Positions 43,601 through 55,217 of a stretch of 64,000 bases of DNA are shown here, in pieces. The stretch is from assembly GCA_020631735.1 (NCBI GenBank), contig CM036201.1, forward strand, positions 74,476,353-74,540,352, in the 5' to 3' direction. Numbering within the stretch: position 1 is the stretch's first letter; the number at the start of each line of letters is the position of its first letter. Position numbers and translations under genes: made by a program. A model generated the notes under the pieces. The model saw only the letters and a program-made list of their open reading frames with translations, had not been told where the DNA came from and ran no database searches. The stretch is from Saccharum officinarum (taxonomy: Eukaryota > Streptophyta > Magnoliopsida > Poales > Poaceae).

Positions 43601-46600
43601 TGAAAGCCCAAGTTTGGTTTTGGTAATTAATGACATCAGGTTGCTAATGCCATGTGTTAAGTGTTTTGAGTTAGGCATAAGCAACACATGTGATGAAGGT
43701 ATATGTGGCAAGGAGTGGTGGCCACAAGATCACAAAGAGATGGTGTATGGACATAAAATGATGATCATGGTGATCAAGCATGAAGAGATAGACATGGAAC
43801 AAAGTGATCAAGACAAAGATATAATCATAGGGTTTGCTTTTGCCGGTCTAAGATGAGTAGAGAAGTGATTGACCGGGTTTAGGATACATAGCCGACTATC
43901 AAGAGGGGCAATCACGGTTAGCTCGTGAATCAAGTGCTACTAGGTCATCATCTTGAGCATATGCATTAGGATCTAGTAGAGAGCTAACGTAACGCCTTGA
44001 AAAATAATTATAAAAATGCTAACACACATGCACATGATGGTGTACACTTTGTGGTGTTAGCACATTTGCGAAGGCGGTGGAGTTTGAGCGGTAGAGAGGG
44101 GTTTGGGGTCCTCTCTCCCTCCCGCCGAGTTTGCGAGCGCGGGATTCAGGCGTTTTCGTGGAAATGAAATGCCTATTTTCTATTACGTCGGAGGCGAGAA
44201 AAGGTGGCGAAAGTCCGGAGTGTTTATTCCTAAAAAACTTCAACCGGACACTGGACCGACGCGGTCCAGGGTGGACCTGCGCATCCGGTCAGCTCAAGTC
44301 GTGGGCAGAGGCGCAACACGCCTAGGGTTTGTGACGGGACGCTGGTCTGGCCTGACCAGCGCGTCCAGTCAGTTCACCTGGGCGCAGAGGAAAGGCGCGC
44401 GACCAGCACGTCTGAGGGTCCTCGGGACCGGAGCGTCCGGTTAGCTTCACTTGTGCGGCTTAGTGGCATGACGCGAAGCGGACGCGGTGGCGCGTCCGGA
44501 CGCGTCGGCTTGCGCGGAGAGCTCTCTGGACTTCGATCGGACGCCGGATGCAGCGCATCCGGTCAATTAGTGAAGCACGTCGGTCACAACAACATCTCTC
44601 TCTGACGTGCGCTGTTGCTACTTGTCCTGTAGTGACCGAACGCGTCTGGTCACCCTGACTGGTGCGTCCAGTCATCACGTTTTTCACTACGATGTCTTGT
44701 AACGGCTAGTTGCTTACCCCTTCGCTATAAATAGATGGTGCCCATGTTTGGGGAGTTCGCTCTTGCACTTTTGAGATATTGAGGCACACTTTGAGCTAAA
44801 GAACTTCCCCTCTACTCATCTTCTTGCTTGGTTGCATACTCTAGAGAGATTAAGTGAGATTCAAGTGTGTTGCATTGAGAGTTGCATCTAGTGGCACTTG
44901 ATCTTCGAGTTTGCTGCGGATTGCTTGTTACTCTTGGGTGTTTCCCGACACCCTAGATGGTTTGGAGCAGCGGTGGTGATTGAGCTCGCAATTGGAGACT
45001 TGTTCGATCTGTCACTAAGTGATTGTGAGGGGTTCTTGATCCTTTCCCGCGGGAGTTCGCGAATTGGATACTCTAGTGGAGCTCGTGGCTTGGAGGATCC
45101 CCATCTTGTGAGTGGATGTGCGGCACCCGCTGAGGGTTCAACTCTTGATAGTTGATTAGCTCGCGATCCATCAAGTGGGTGCATCGTGAAAGCCCAAGTT
45201 TGGTTTTGGTAATTAATGACATCAAGTTGCTAATGTCACGTGTTAAGTGTTTTGAGTTAGGCATAAGCAACACATGTGATGAAGGTGTATGTGGCAAGGA
45301 GTGGTGGCCACAAGATCACAAAGAGATAGTGCATGAATATGAAATGATTTTATGGTGGAGATGCACATAAAAGGAAGGACATGATGATCAAGTGGAAGAG
45401 AAAGATCTAAGAGCGCAAGGCAAAGGTATAATCATAGGGTTTTCCTTTTGCCGGTCTAAGATGAGTAGAGAAGTGATTGACCGGGTTTAGGATACATAGC
45501 CGACTATCAAGAGGGGCAATCACGGTTAGCTCGGAAATCAAGTGCCACTAGATCATTGTCTTGAGCATATGCATTAGGATCTAGTAAAGAGCTAACATAA
45601 CGCCTTAGAAAATGATTGTGAAATGCTAACACACATGCACATGGTGGTGTACACTTGGTGGTGTTAGCACGTTTGCAAAGGCGGTGGAGTTCAGGCGGTA
45701 GAGAGGGTTTGGGCTCCTCTCTCCCTCTCGCCGAGCTTGCGAGGCGGGATTCGGCGCTTTTTGGAGAAGCGAAATGCCTATTTTCTATTGCGCCGGAAGT
45801 CGGAAAAGAAACGGAGGCGAACGGAGGTCACTGTGACGACCGGACGCTGCACCGGACGCGGTCTCGGTATGACCGGACGCGTCCAGTCAGTGTTCAGCGT
45901 CTGCGCGGTTTTTAGTTCGATGATCGGACGCGCTACGCGTCCGGTCACTGTCGACCGGACGCGTCCGGTCATCCAGGGAGCTTACTGGACTCTAATCGGA
46001 CGCTGGCACTGTGGCGTCCGGTCAGTTCAACAGCGCGTCCGGTCAGTTCTCCTGAGCGAATCAGAGCGCACGACCGGCGCATCCGGTCCCTCACGTAACT
46101 GGAGCGTCGGTCAGGCGTCCAGAAGGGTAGAGCGAAGCGGAGTAACGATCGGACGCGCGGCGCGTCCGGTCACGTGCGATCGGACGCGTCCGGTCTCAAC
46201 GGGAGCATACTGGAATGCGACCGGACGCGGGCACTGTCGCGTCCGGTCAATCGGTTCAGCGCGTCCGGTCACGGCAACGGCTAGTTCTGACACGCACTGT
46301 TTCTTGCTGTCGTGTAGTGACCGGACGCGTCCGGTCACCCTGACCGGAGCGTCCAGTCAGTGCGTTTTTCGCTGCGTCGTCTGTAACGGCTAGCTGTGTA
46401 CCCCTTCGCTATAAATAGAGGTTGGCCAGGGTTTGAGGGCAACTCTTGCACATTTTGAGATATAGAGACATACTTTGAGCTAGAGAACAACCCCTCCACT
46501 CATCTCTTTGCATAGTTGCACATCTTGAGTGAGATTGAGTGAGATTCAAGTGCATTGCTTGAGAGTTGCATTCTAGAGGCACTTGATCTTCGAGTTGCTG

Positions 46601-47714
46601 CGGATTTCTTGTTACTCTTCCGTGTTTCCCGACACGGTAGATGGCTTGGAGCAGCGGAGGTGATTGAGCTCGCAATTGGAGATTGTTGGAGCCTTCACCA
46701 AGTGTTGTAAGGGGTTCTTGATCCTTCCCCGCAGGAGTTCACAAATTGGATACTCTAGTGGAGCTCGTGGCTTGGAGGATCCCCATCTTGTGTGCGGTTG
46801 CGCGGCGCCCGCCGAGGGCTCGACTCTTGATAGTCGATTAACTCGCGAACCGACAAGTGGGTGCATCGCCACAACGAGGAGTAGCTTGCCGGGAAGCAAG
46901 TGAACCTCGGTAAAAAATCTTGTGTCTTCTCTTTACCGAGGATTTCTCTTGTGGTTGATCTTTGTGATTGATTCTTCGAGTGCTTTACTTCTCTACATCG
47001 TTGGTATAAGAATCAAGTCACTTGCTCTTTACTTTCTCGCACTTCTTCTAGTGTAGCTTGTTTAGAGTAGCTTTTATCACATAGGAGTAAGTAGCTTAGT
47101 GACCTAGCTTTGTTGGTGTGTATTAAAGATCATAGCCTTGTTTCACTAAGTTGTATAGGTGGCTTGCATAGTGTAGTTTAGCTAGTGCTAGAATTAGCTT
47201 AGCCATCTTTTATACTAACGTAGTTGTTTAGTGTAGCTTGTAGATTTTTAAATAGGCTATTCACCCCCCCTCTAGCCATTCGGACCTTACACATCGCCAC
47301 AACAAGGAGTAGCTTGCCGGGAAGCAAGTGAACCTCGGTAAAAAATCTTGTGTCATCTCTTGCCGAGGATTCTCATTGTGATTGTGTGTAATTGATTCTT
47401 TGGATACATCTCATCTCTACACCGTCGGTATAAGAATCAATTCACTCCTCTTTTACATTCTTGCACCTTATCTTGTCTAGTGTGCTTAGAGTAGTTTGTA
47501 TCACATAGAAGTAAGTAGCTTAGTGACTTAGCTTGTGGTGTGAATTAGAGATCATAGCCTTGTTAACTAGAATTGTGTAGGTGGCTTGCTTAGCATAGTT
47601 GAACTAGTGCTAGAATTAGCTTCGCTATCTTTTGTACTAATTTTGTTGTTGAGTAAAGTTTGTAGAAAATTAAAAAAATGCTATTCACCCCCTCTAGCCA
47701 TTTAGGACCTTACA
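43601..47714 (+). mobile_element. solo Copia LTR (outer), split by a second solo LTR
   Basis: The parts 43601-45186 and 47297-47714 join to 2,004 bp, TGAAAGCCCAAG to GGACCTTACA, with perfect 5-bp target duplication CACCG (43596-43600 and 47715-47719). It is a clear relative of the LTRs at 2686 and 11000, with TATA at 44726-44733. No internal region remains. Confidence 0.88.
45187..47291 (+). mobile_element. solo Copia LTR (inner), nested in a relative
   Basis: 2,105 bp, TGAAAGCCCAAG to CGGACCTTACA, with perfect 5-bp target duplication CATCG (45182-45186 and 47292-47296). It sits inside the outer solo LTR about 418 bp from its 3' end. It carries the CpG palindrome array with exact GACCGGACGCGTCCGGTC at 45953-45970 and 46319-46336, and TATA at 46410-46417. 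Confidence 0.9.
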
Positions 47715-47719
47715 CACCG

Positions 47720-48534
47720 GCGGTGCCGCGACACCCCTCCCTCCCTTCCCCTCCACTTTCCCCAACCCTTCCGTAGTTGCCTCGTCGTGGGTCCGTCCCC
47801 GTCCCCATCCTCGATGCCACCACCACCAGGCGTCACCGCCATGGCCATGGTCACCCCAGGAAAGTACGTGAGTGTCGGATCTAGTGGGCACGCGTCCACA
47901 GCAGCGCCATCGACTCAGCGGCCATCGAGGGCATCTCGAGCACCTTCGGTGGATGCCGATGCGGACGCCAACGACCAAAAGGATGGCGGGCCCTTTGCGC
48001 AGCAGTCACCGACAACCACAGCGACTCTCGCGATGCCATGCACGCCGCTGCTGCAGCAGACGGCGTCGAGAAGCCCCGGCGGAGATGGACCTCGAGCCGT
48101 GCAGCCCGCTTCTAGGTCCGCGTCCTCTGAGGTCACCCTTGCTTCTACCGTCGACACCCCCAGCATTGATCCCACCTCCACGAGATGTAGCTCTAGAGCG
48201 CCTCAACACGTCCCTTTCTATCACAACCGCCGCTGATGCCGAAATCCACGCTCTCGCCGAACATAGCTCCGTTCTACCTGCTTTCGGGAGGGCGCACGAA
48301 GCGTCGTCGATGGGCGGATGACGATGGCAAGGAGTCCAACGACGACCACCTGACAACCTACCTAGATGCTGTCCGTCGACCGGCAAAGCCGGTAGCTGTG
48401 TTCTCGCCGCGCGCCCAGACTAGCTCTACTGTGGTTTCGGGTCATGGCGGAGTGGGCACGGGACGATAGGGACATGAATGAATACGGTGGAGTCACAGAT
48501 GGCTGCGTCCACAGCTAGTGCGCGGCCTACTTGC
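47720..48534. other. GC-rich region, possible coding remnant
   Basis: Frames on the plus strand read MGPSPSPSSMPPPPGVTAM (47787-48236) and, in another frame, VALERLNTSLSITTAADAEI (about 48190). Codon use is GC-rich and the peptides are proline/serine-rich, which is common by chance in such DNA. I recognise no family. It may be part of a gene disrupted by the solo LTRs. Confidence 0.25.
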
Positions 48535-49513
48535 TGAAAGTTCTAGTTTAGTTTTGGTTAATTGATGCAACCCTAAGTGCTAACATAGTTTATCATAGTG
48601 ATCATGAGATAGGTAGCACTATTCCAAGTAGTGGAGCAATGGTGAAGATCATGATGACGGTGAGGCCATGGTGATCAAGTGCTCGTTTTGGAAAAGAAAA
48701 AAGAGAAAAACAAAAAGCTTAAGGCAAGGAGAAACTTGATAAAAGCTTTTTGGTTTGGTAATCGAGACACTTAGCGAGTGTGATCACATTTAGAATAGAT
48801 AGCCGTACTATTACGAGGGGTGAAACTCGTCATGAAATGCAGTTATCGAAGTGCCACTAGATGCTCTAACTCTTGCATATGCATTTAGATCTAGTGGAGA
48901 GCTAACACCTTGAAAATATTTGTGAAAATATACTAACACACATGCACAAGGTGATACACTTGGTGGTTGGCACATTTGAGAAAGGATGGAGGAGTTGGTG
49001 AATTGGAGGAGTTATTTTTCACTAAAAATCACTGACCGGACTCGGCCTTCGTGATGACCGCACTCAGCCGGGTGCGTCCGGTCAGCTTTGGACAGTGAAG
49101 TGCTCAACCTCGGTGAGTGACCACACTTAGGGTCAACATGTGACCTGACACGATGCTTGTGCGTTTGGTCGAGGATGACGTTTGGTGATGCAAGCACTGA
49201 GCTGAGGCAGTGAGGACCTGACGCAGTGGCACATCTGACGTGTCCGGTCGCTAAAAATCGCCTCTGGATGCTCTCTGGAAGTGATCGGACGCTAGGGTGC
49301 CGTTGTGATCGGTGCATCCAGTCGTTCTTTGGTGGCGCAGTGAAGACCTGACACAATGGTGGCACGTCCGGTCATCCTTCGTGGCGTCCGATCATGACTT
49401 AACACGTGGCATGAAGCTATGGAGACTGAGCGACGCGAGTTTGAAGGTATGACATGTGTCGCGCATCCGTTGACCAGACACTGGGTCGTGTGTGTCCGGT
49501 CGCCCTGACCTGT
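48535..49513 (+). mobile_element. diverged Copia LTR fragment (5' part)
   Basis: It starts TGAAAGTTCTAGTTTAG and follows the plan of the other LTRs (TAGATAGCCGTACTATTACG, CTAACACACATGCACAAGG, then CpG words such as GTGCGTCCGGTCAG), but is much more diverged. It is cut at 49513 by the next element. Confidence 0.7.
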
Positions 49514-51452
49514 TGAAAGTCCTATGTTTGGTGTTGGTAATTAGTGACAATGCCTAAGTACTAATCCTATGCCTAAGTTGTATGTAGCATATGAGGATTA
49601 GTACATTCCAAGGTTAGTGGCAAGATGGACATGGTGATCATGATGGCCACACTTGGATTTGGACGCAACCCTATGTGATCAAGGCAAATGTATATGCTTA
49701 AGGGTTGTGTTTTAGTAACCAAGACACCTAGTGGGTGTGGTTACATTATAGGATAGATAGCCGTACTATAAAGAGGGGAATGACACGGCTATTGAACTCC
49801 TAAGTGCCTCTAGATGTGCATTTCATGATCATATGCATTTGGATAGAACTAATATCGCCTCGAAAAATGATTGTGAAAATGCTAACACACTCACACATGA
49901 CGTGATCACTTGGTGGTGTTAGCACATTTGCGATGGCGTTGGAGTTTAAGCGGTAGAGAGGGTTGGGGTCATCTCTCCCTCCCGCCGAGCGTGCGAGCGC
50001 GGGATTCAGGCAATTTTGGGGAAATGAAATGCCTATTTTCCACTACGCCGGAAGTCGGAAAAAGAAACGGAGGCAAACGGGGGTCACAGTGGTGACCGGA
50101 CGCTGGACCGGACGCGGTCACTGTTTGACCGGACGCGTCCGGTCAGTGTCCAGTATCTGCGTGTTTTTTAGTTGTTTGGTCGGACGCGAGGCGCGTCCGG
50201 TCACAGGCGACCGGACGCGTCCGGTCATCCAGGGAGCTTACTGGACTCCAACCGGACGCGGGCACTGTGGCGTCCGGTCAGTTCTTCAGCGCGTCCGATC
50301 GCTGGTTCGTTGTGCGCGGCTTAGGGTTGACCAGCGCGTCCGATCAGTTACGGGACCGGTGCGTCCGGTCGTGACCGGCGCGTCCGGTCGTGACCGGCGC
50401 GTCCGGTCGTTGCGACCGGCGCGTCCGGTCGGTGCTTCGCGAAACTAGCCGTTGCGCGACCGGCGCGTCCGGTCAGTTGGACCAGCGCGTCCGGTCAACG
50501 TGACTTTGGCTGTTTCAAGTTTCTAACGGCTATATTCGAAGGGGTACGTCTATAAATACTCGTTGGCCGGCTCAAGGCTCCATCTCTCGAACATTTGACA
50601 TACTTGTGAGCACTTTGAGCTAAGCAACTCCCCTCCCACTCATCTCTCTTGCTTCTTTGCATATTCGAAGTGAGATTGAGTGATCCAAGTGCATTTGCAT
50701 TGTGAGATAGCATCTAGTTGGCACTTGGTGGTTGATTTGCTGCGGGATTCTTGTTTCTCTTGGTGGTTGCCGCCACCTAGACGGCTTGGAGCAGCTTGGA
50801 GGCGTTTGCAAGAGTTGGTGATTGTTCTTGGTCACCTCCGGTGATTGTGAGGGGTTTGTGCCTACCTCGGCGAAGCGCCAAAGGCAACGTTAGTATATTG
50901 CTCGTGTCATTGCAACCTTTTGCCATTTGGTAGGTTCTTGTGGTGCCTTTTGAGAGGCTCGGTGTGAGACCGATTAGCCACCGAACCACGTGGTGAAGAG
51001 GGACACAACGGGGACTAGCGTGCCGGCAAGCACGTGAACCTCGGGATAAATCTTCGTGTCATCACTTTCATATTGTGATTGATTGATCCCGGTGTTTGGT
51101 TATCTTGGTATTCATTTTTGATCATATTGGTTGGCTCAATACTTCGCCCCTCGGTGATACCCTCCTATCTCTCTTGTATTAATTTCTTAGTTATCTTTGC
51201 TAGCTAGTTAGCTTAGCTAGAGTAGTTCTCTTGTGTAGCTTGCTAGTTGTAGTTGTACTTAACTTCTCGGTTTGACTTGTGCGGTTGAGTGCAAATACTA
51301 GAATTGTGAATTGGATAGGTGGCTTGCAAACACCCATAGGCTAAGCAAAACTCGCATCTCGCTATTTGTTATATTGATAAACTTGTTTAGCTTGTCGTTG
51401 TAGAATTTTTAATAGGCTATTCACCCCCCCCTCTAGCCATCAAGACCTTTCA
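49514..51452 (+). repeat. 5' LTR of the gap-truncated Copia element
   Basis: 1,939 bp from TGAAAGTCC to GACCTTTCA, with termini TGAAAG/CTTTCA perfectly inverted. It carries the U3 hairpin (49880-49888 with 49916-49924), a CpG array (about 50090-50500), TATA at 50551-50558 and, directly after its end, the primer binding site AGTGGTATCGGAGCCG (51453-51468). Confidence 0.85.
50354..50435. repeat. tandem 19-22 bp CpG repeats in LTR U3
   Basis: Four consecutive units start GACCGG(T/C)GCGTCCGGTC at 50354, 50373, 50392 and 50414. This is the tightest part of the CpG array. Confidence 0.8.
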
Positions 51453-51506
51453 AGTGGTATCGGAGCCGTGGTCACCGTTTGTAAGGCTTAACAACCTCGG
51501 TGTAAG

Positions 51507-52700
51507 ATGGCTCAAGTTATGTTTAATCATGTTAATGGCAAGCCTCCATTCTTTGATGGCGTCTCTTTGATCATTGGAAAAGGAAGATGAAGCAATATCT
51601 AGGCAATATACATGAGAAGGTTTGGGATGTGACCAAAGAAGGATACGTCATTCTTGATGAGGAAAACCTCACTCCCAATGACCGCATCAACAAACAATGC
51701 AATACGGCGGCACTTGACACAATCTATCGTGCCATTGATGATAAAGTATTTGAGCAAATCAAAGATCTTGAAAAGGCAAATGAGCTTTGGATAAGGCTTG
51801 AAGAAACATATGAAGGCACTTCAACAGTAAAAAGTGTCAAACTATATATGCTCAAGGACAAGTTCTCCACATTCAAGATGAAGGATGATGAATCCATCCC
51901 GGAGATGTTCTATAGGCTCCAAGTCATTGTCAATGATCTCAAGGGGCTTGGAGAGAAGGTTGAGGACAAGGACTTCTCACACAAGTTTTTGATGTGCTTA
52001 CCCAAGAAGTTTGCCACCTTGAGAAGAATGATCTTTAGAGAGGGATTGGACAAGGTCAAACCAACCAATGTGCTTGGAGATATAATGACTGATGCCCAAT
52101 ACAATGATGATGAAGATGAGGTAGAAGAGAAGAAGGAAACTAAGGTCAAGCAAGAGAAGCCCATTGCATTCAAGGCTTCATCCTCTAAGGGCAAGAGCAA
52201 GGTTGATGATGATGATGATGATCCATTTGATGATGAGATCATGGCCCTTCTAGTGCAAAAGATGGGTCGGTTCATGAAGAAGAAAGGCTATGGTGCAAGA
52301 AAGAGAAGGGACTTCATGAAGGCAAAGGAGGTGCTTTGCTACAATTGCAATAGCCCCGATCATGTAGTGGCAAAGTGCCCCTATGAAGACAAAAGATATA
52401 ATGATGGGGAGTTAAAGTTGAAGAAGAACAAGAAGGAGAAGAAAGCAAAGAAGAGCTTCACTTTCAACAAGAAGAAGAAGGGTGGTGGTTATGTAGTCAC
52501 TTGGATAGTGACAACTCGATAGTGATGATGATGAAAGCTCTAGTGATGATGAGAGGATCACTCGACGAGCCACTACAAACATCGCCTCTCAACAAGCCAT
52601 CCATCTCGACAACTACATCAACATTGCCTTATGGCCAAGCCTACCAAGGTAAAACATGATGATAATGATGATGATTCTTGTGTAGTGATGATTGTAGGAG
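51507..52700 (+). pseudogene. gag: Copia Gag of the gap-truncated element, frameshifted
   Basis: ATG at 51507 opens MAQVMFNHVNGKPPFFDGVS. A one-base loss at about 51567-51570 shifts the frame, and the main open part runs 51587-52522 (KQYLGNIHEKVWDVTKEGY, LEETYEGTSTVKSVK, FYRLQVIVNDLKGLGEKV). The zinc knuckle CYNCNSPDHVVAKC (about 52337-52380) is intact, unlike the first knuckle of the element at 2686. A second one-base loss at about 52502 ends this frame. The homology goes on in another frame up to the N run. Confidence 0.82.
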
Positions 52701-52800
52701 NNNNNNNNNNNNNNNNNNNNNNNNNNNNNNNNNNNNNNNNNNNNNNNNNNNNNNNNNNNNNNNNNNNNNNNNNNNNNNNNNNNNNNNNNNNNNNNNNNNN
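52701..52800. other. assembly gap, 100 Ns
   Basis: Exactly 100 Ns, the usual placeholder for a gap of unknown size. Reading frames that cross it are artefacts. Copia sequence stops on its left and unrelated GC-rich sequence begins on its right. Confidence 0.98.
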
Positions 52801-53365
52801 CTGCCATGTGGGCCGGGCGCATCGGCGGCCCACGCGCCAGTGGCACAGGCCTCGCCTTTTGTGTGGAGTGGCGTGGCAAACTAGCAAGTGGTTTGCATGC
52901 ATGATCCCAGCCAGTGAACGCAACGCACTTGCGTGTGCAGCAACTGTTTGTAGCCGAGATCGGAAAAGAAAAGAAAAGAAAGCCATAAACGCATCAGCTG
53001 CCGCCGTGGCGATCCAGCCAGCCACGACACGAGTAGGACGACGGACGGGGAAGATAAGACAGCTGCAAGTTCGGCGAGCAGTGGGCGCGTGTCCCCCCTC
53101 GCCGACGTGCTGGCCCAGCGGTGGAGGAGTGGTGGTGGCTGGCTTCCTGGCCCATGCGGCCATGCGCGGCTGCTGCCTCCGGCGAGGCAAAGCTCCCCGT
53201 CCCCCACAGGAGCAGGCACAGCACGGCACCGCGCGATCACGAACCGAGAACCCCACCCGAGTACCCGACCACCCACCGGACCCAACCCCTGACGCCGTTG
53301 CTGCGTGCAGCGGTTCGAGGAGGCTTCCGCCCGCACGTGGCCCCGCCGCCCCACCCGATGCTTTA
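52801..53365. other. GC-rich intergenic region after the gap
   Basis: Open frames occur on both strands because of base composition. No recognisable motif or splice pattern. Confidence 0.35.
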
Positions 53366-53586
53366 CGCCTGTTTAGTTCAAGAAATTTTTCAAGATTTTC
53401 CATCACATCAAATCTTTAGACACATGTATGAAGTATTAAATATAGATAAAAATAAAACTAATTATACAGTTTAGACGAAATGGACGAGACGAATCTTTTA
53501 AGCCTAATTAGACCATGATTATACACTAATTACAAAATAACAACGAAAATCGCTACAGTGTTATTTTGCCAAAAATTTTTGGAAGC
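53366..53586. mobile_element. Tourist-like MITE, copy e
   Basis: It starts CGCCTGTTTAGTTCAAG after TTA (53363-53365). The interior matches copies a-d (CATCACATCAAATCTTTAGA, TTTTAAGCCTAATTAGACC). The right end TTTTTGGAAGCC is degenerate. Confidence 0.65.
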
Positions 53587-53686
53587 CTTGCTACCTATCT
53601 CCACTGCCGACTGCCGGCTGGGGACTGGGGACTGACTGACTGACTGCTTGCCCATCATTCGTTTGCCTTTGCCAGGGCACAGGCAG

Positions 53687-53915
53687 GCATGCACCTTAAA
53701 AGTTAGAATTTTTTCACTTTCTTCGTCACATTAATTTTTAACTCATGTATGAAGTAGTAAATATAGGTAAAAAAATAACTAATTACACAGTTTAGTTGGA
53801 AATCACGAGATGAATCTTTTGAACCTAGTTGATCCACGATTCAACAATATTTACCAAATAAAACGAAAATAATACTATTCATCGAGTTCATTTTTTTTTG
53901 CAATCTAAACGAGGC
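53687..53915. mobile_element. Tourist-like MITE, copy f (diverged)
   Basis: Interior CTAATTACACAGTTTAG, CTTTTGAACCTAGTTGATCC and right end CTAAACGAGGCC. It is more diverged than the other copies; the left end is only approximate. Confidence 0.55.
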
Positions 53916-55217
53916 CTAGCGCTGGATCATGGGGTCGTGGCAAAGAATCAATGAATCATCGATCGATGAACTCCGATCCATCGAGCTAAAGGCTTCGTCG
54001 AGTTGTTCTAGGCTGGGAATGTGAGGCGGCCGAGAGAGATTCTCTCCGGACACTGGAACTGGAATGAGGTGGCGTCGGTAAATGGTCATTAATTAGCTAA
54101 TCACTTACCTTGATAGTGGAGGGAGAATTTAATTAAGCACTGGGCAGCGCAAGAAACCTGCATCATGATCAAGATGGTATCTTGTTCCTCGGACACCGTT
54201 AAACAATGTGCGAGAGCGGTCGATTAGTGTAATACAGTACCAGCAACCCCGATTGCTACCGTTTCGACACAACTTGCCAATGATTTTCATCCATTCATTC
54301 TTCTTCCTTGCGAAGAAAACGAGAGTACGAGATCCACCACGGGCGGCATCCCGTCCCTCCCAAGGCGGTAGCCGATCCGATACTGACGTCACAGGACAAG
54401 GACAGCACAGCACCCTCTCGTCACTCTCTCTCCCATGCCCCGGCAAGGCTCCGGCTCCATTTCTACGTGACCCCAGCGCCGAGCCCGCTTCCCTGGCTGC
54501 CTACCCGAGCTGTACCAATTCATTTCCCACTCCCCCATCCCGAGAAACGCCCCAGAAACCAGGGGCACAGGCACGCACCAAGAACCACCCACCGCCCCGC
54601 CTGCGCGCTCCGTCCGCCCCCTGCACATTGCACAGACCTACCTACCTCGGTGAGCCGGAGTCCCCCAATTCCCCAATTCCACCACCTCCCACCGGACCGG
54701 CAATTCGGTGCCTGTTCTTCCGCTCTCTCAGCCCGGGCCGGCGAGTGTGAGTTCCTCGTTCCGGATTTTCGCTTCCCTTGCGAGCCGTCCACGTCCACCT
54801 CGCGCTGTTGGATTGGATCGGGTCACCGCCGCCGCGGAAAAAGCTGACTTTTTTTTTCTCGCTCGAGCGGGTGCGCCGAGCTGTGATCCGGCGGCGCACA
54901 CCTGGGCTCTGGTGGTTCCGGTTCTTATCCGGAAAGGGGGCGGCATCCGAGGCGGGAGGGAGAGTGGGTCGGGCCACAGGCCACGAGCGCCACGTGACGA
55001 GCGGTTGGCGATGGCGACGATGGGCGCGGGAAAGCGCAGCGGCGAGGGACGGGCGCCGTGGCTTACATAAGGAGGAGGAGGGCGGGGATTCCCGTTGCGT
55101 GCCGTACCGTGGGAAGAGACCGACCGAGGGACAGGAGAGGGAGCCGAGTGGAGATCTGGGCTGTTCCGTTCCTGAGCTGCCGCGAGTGGGGAGGGAGGCG
55201 TCGTCGTCGGTCGAGGA
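53916..55217. other. upstream region of the PIRL gene
   Basis: No gene seen. Increasingly GC-rich towards 55217. Reading frames on both strands here are composition artefacts. Confidence 0.4.
54991..54998. promoter_or_regulatory. G-box/ABRE-like element upstream of PIRL
   Basis: CACGTGAC, about 220 bp before the start codon of the LRR gene. The core CACGTG is the binding site of bZIP and bHLH factors. A single occurrence in GC-rich DNA may be chance. Confidence 0.3.

Larger units (their letters stand above)
49514..52700 (+). mobile_element. Copia (Sirevirus-like) element truncated by the assembly gap
   Basis: A 5' LTR, primer binding site and gag are present, then the sequence enters the N gap and does not resume beyond it. 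It is related to the element at 2686 but clearly distinct. No 3' LTR lies in the window, so the target duplication cannot be checked. Confidence 0.85.

Noticed and set aside
52618..53419. 262-codon frames on both strands
   Set aside because: They cross the 100-N gap and are artefacts.
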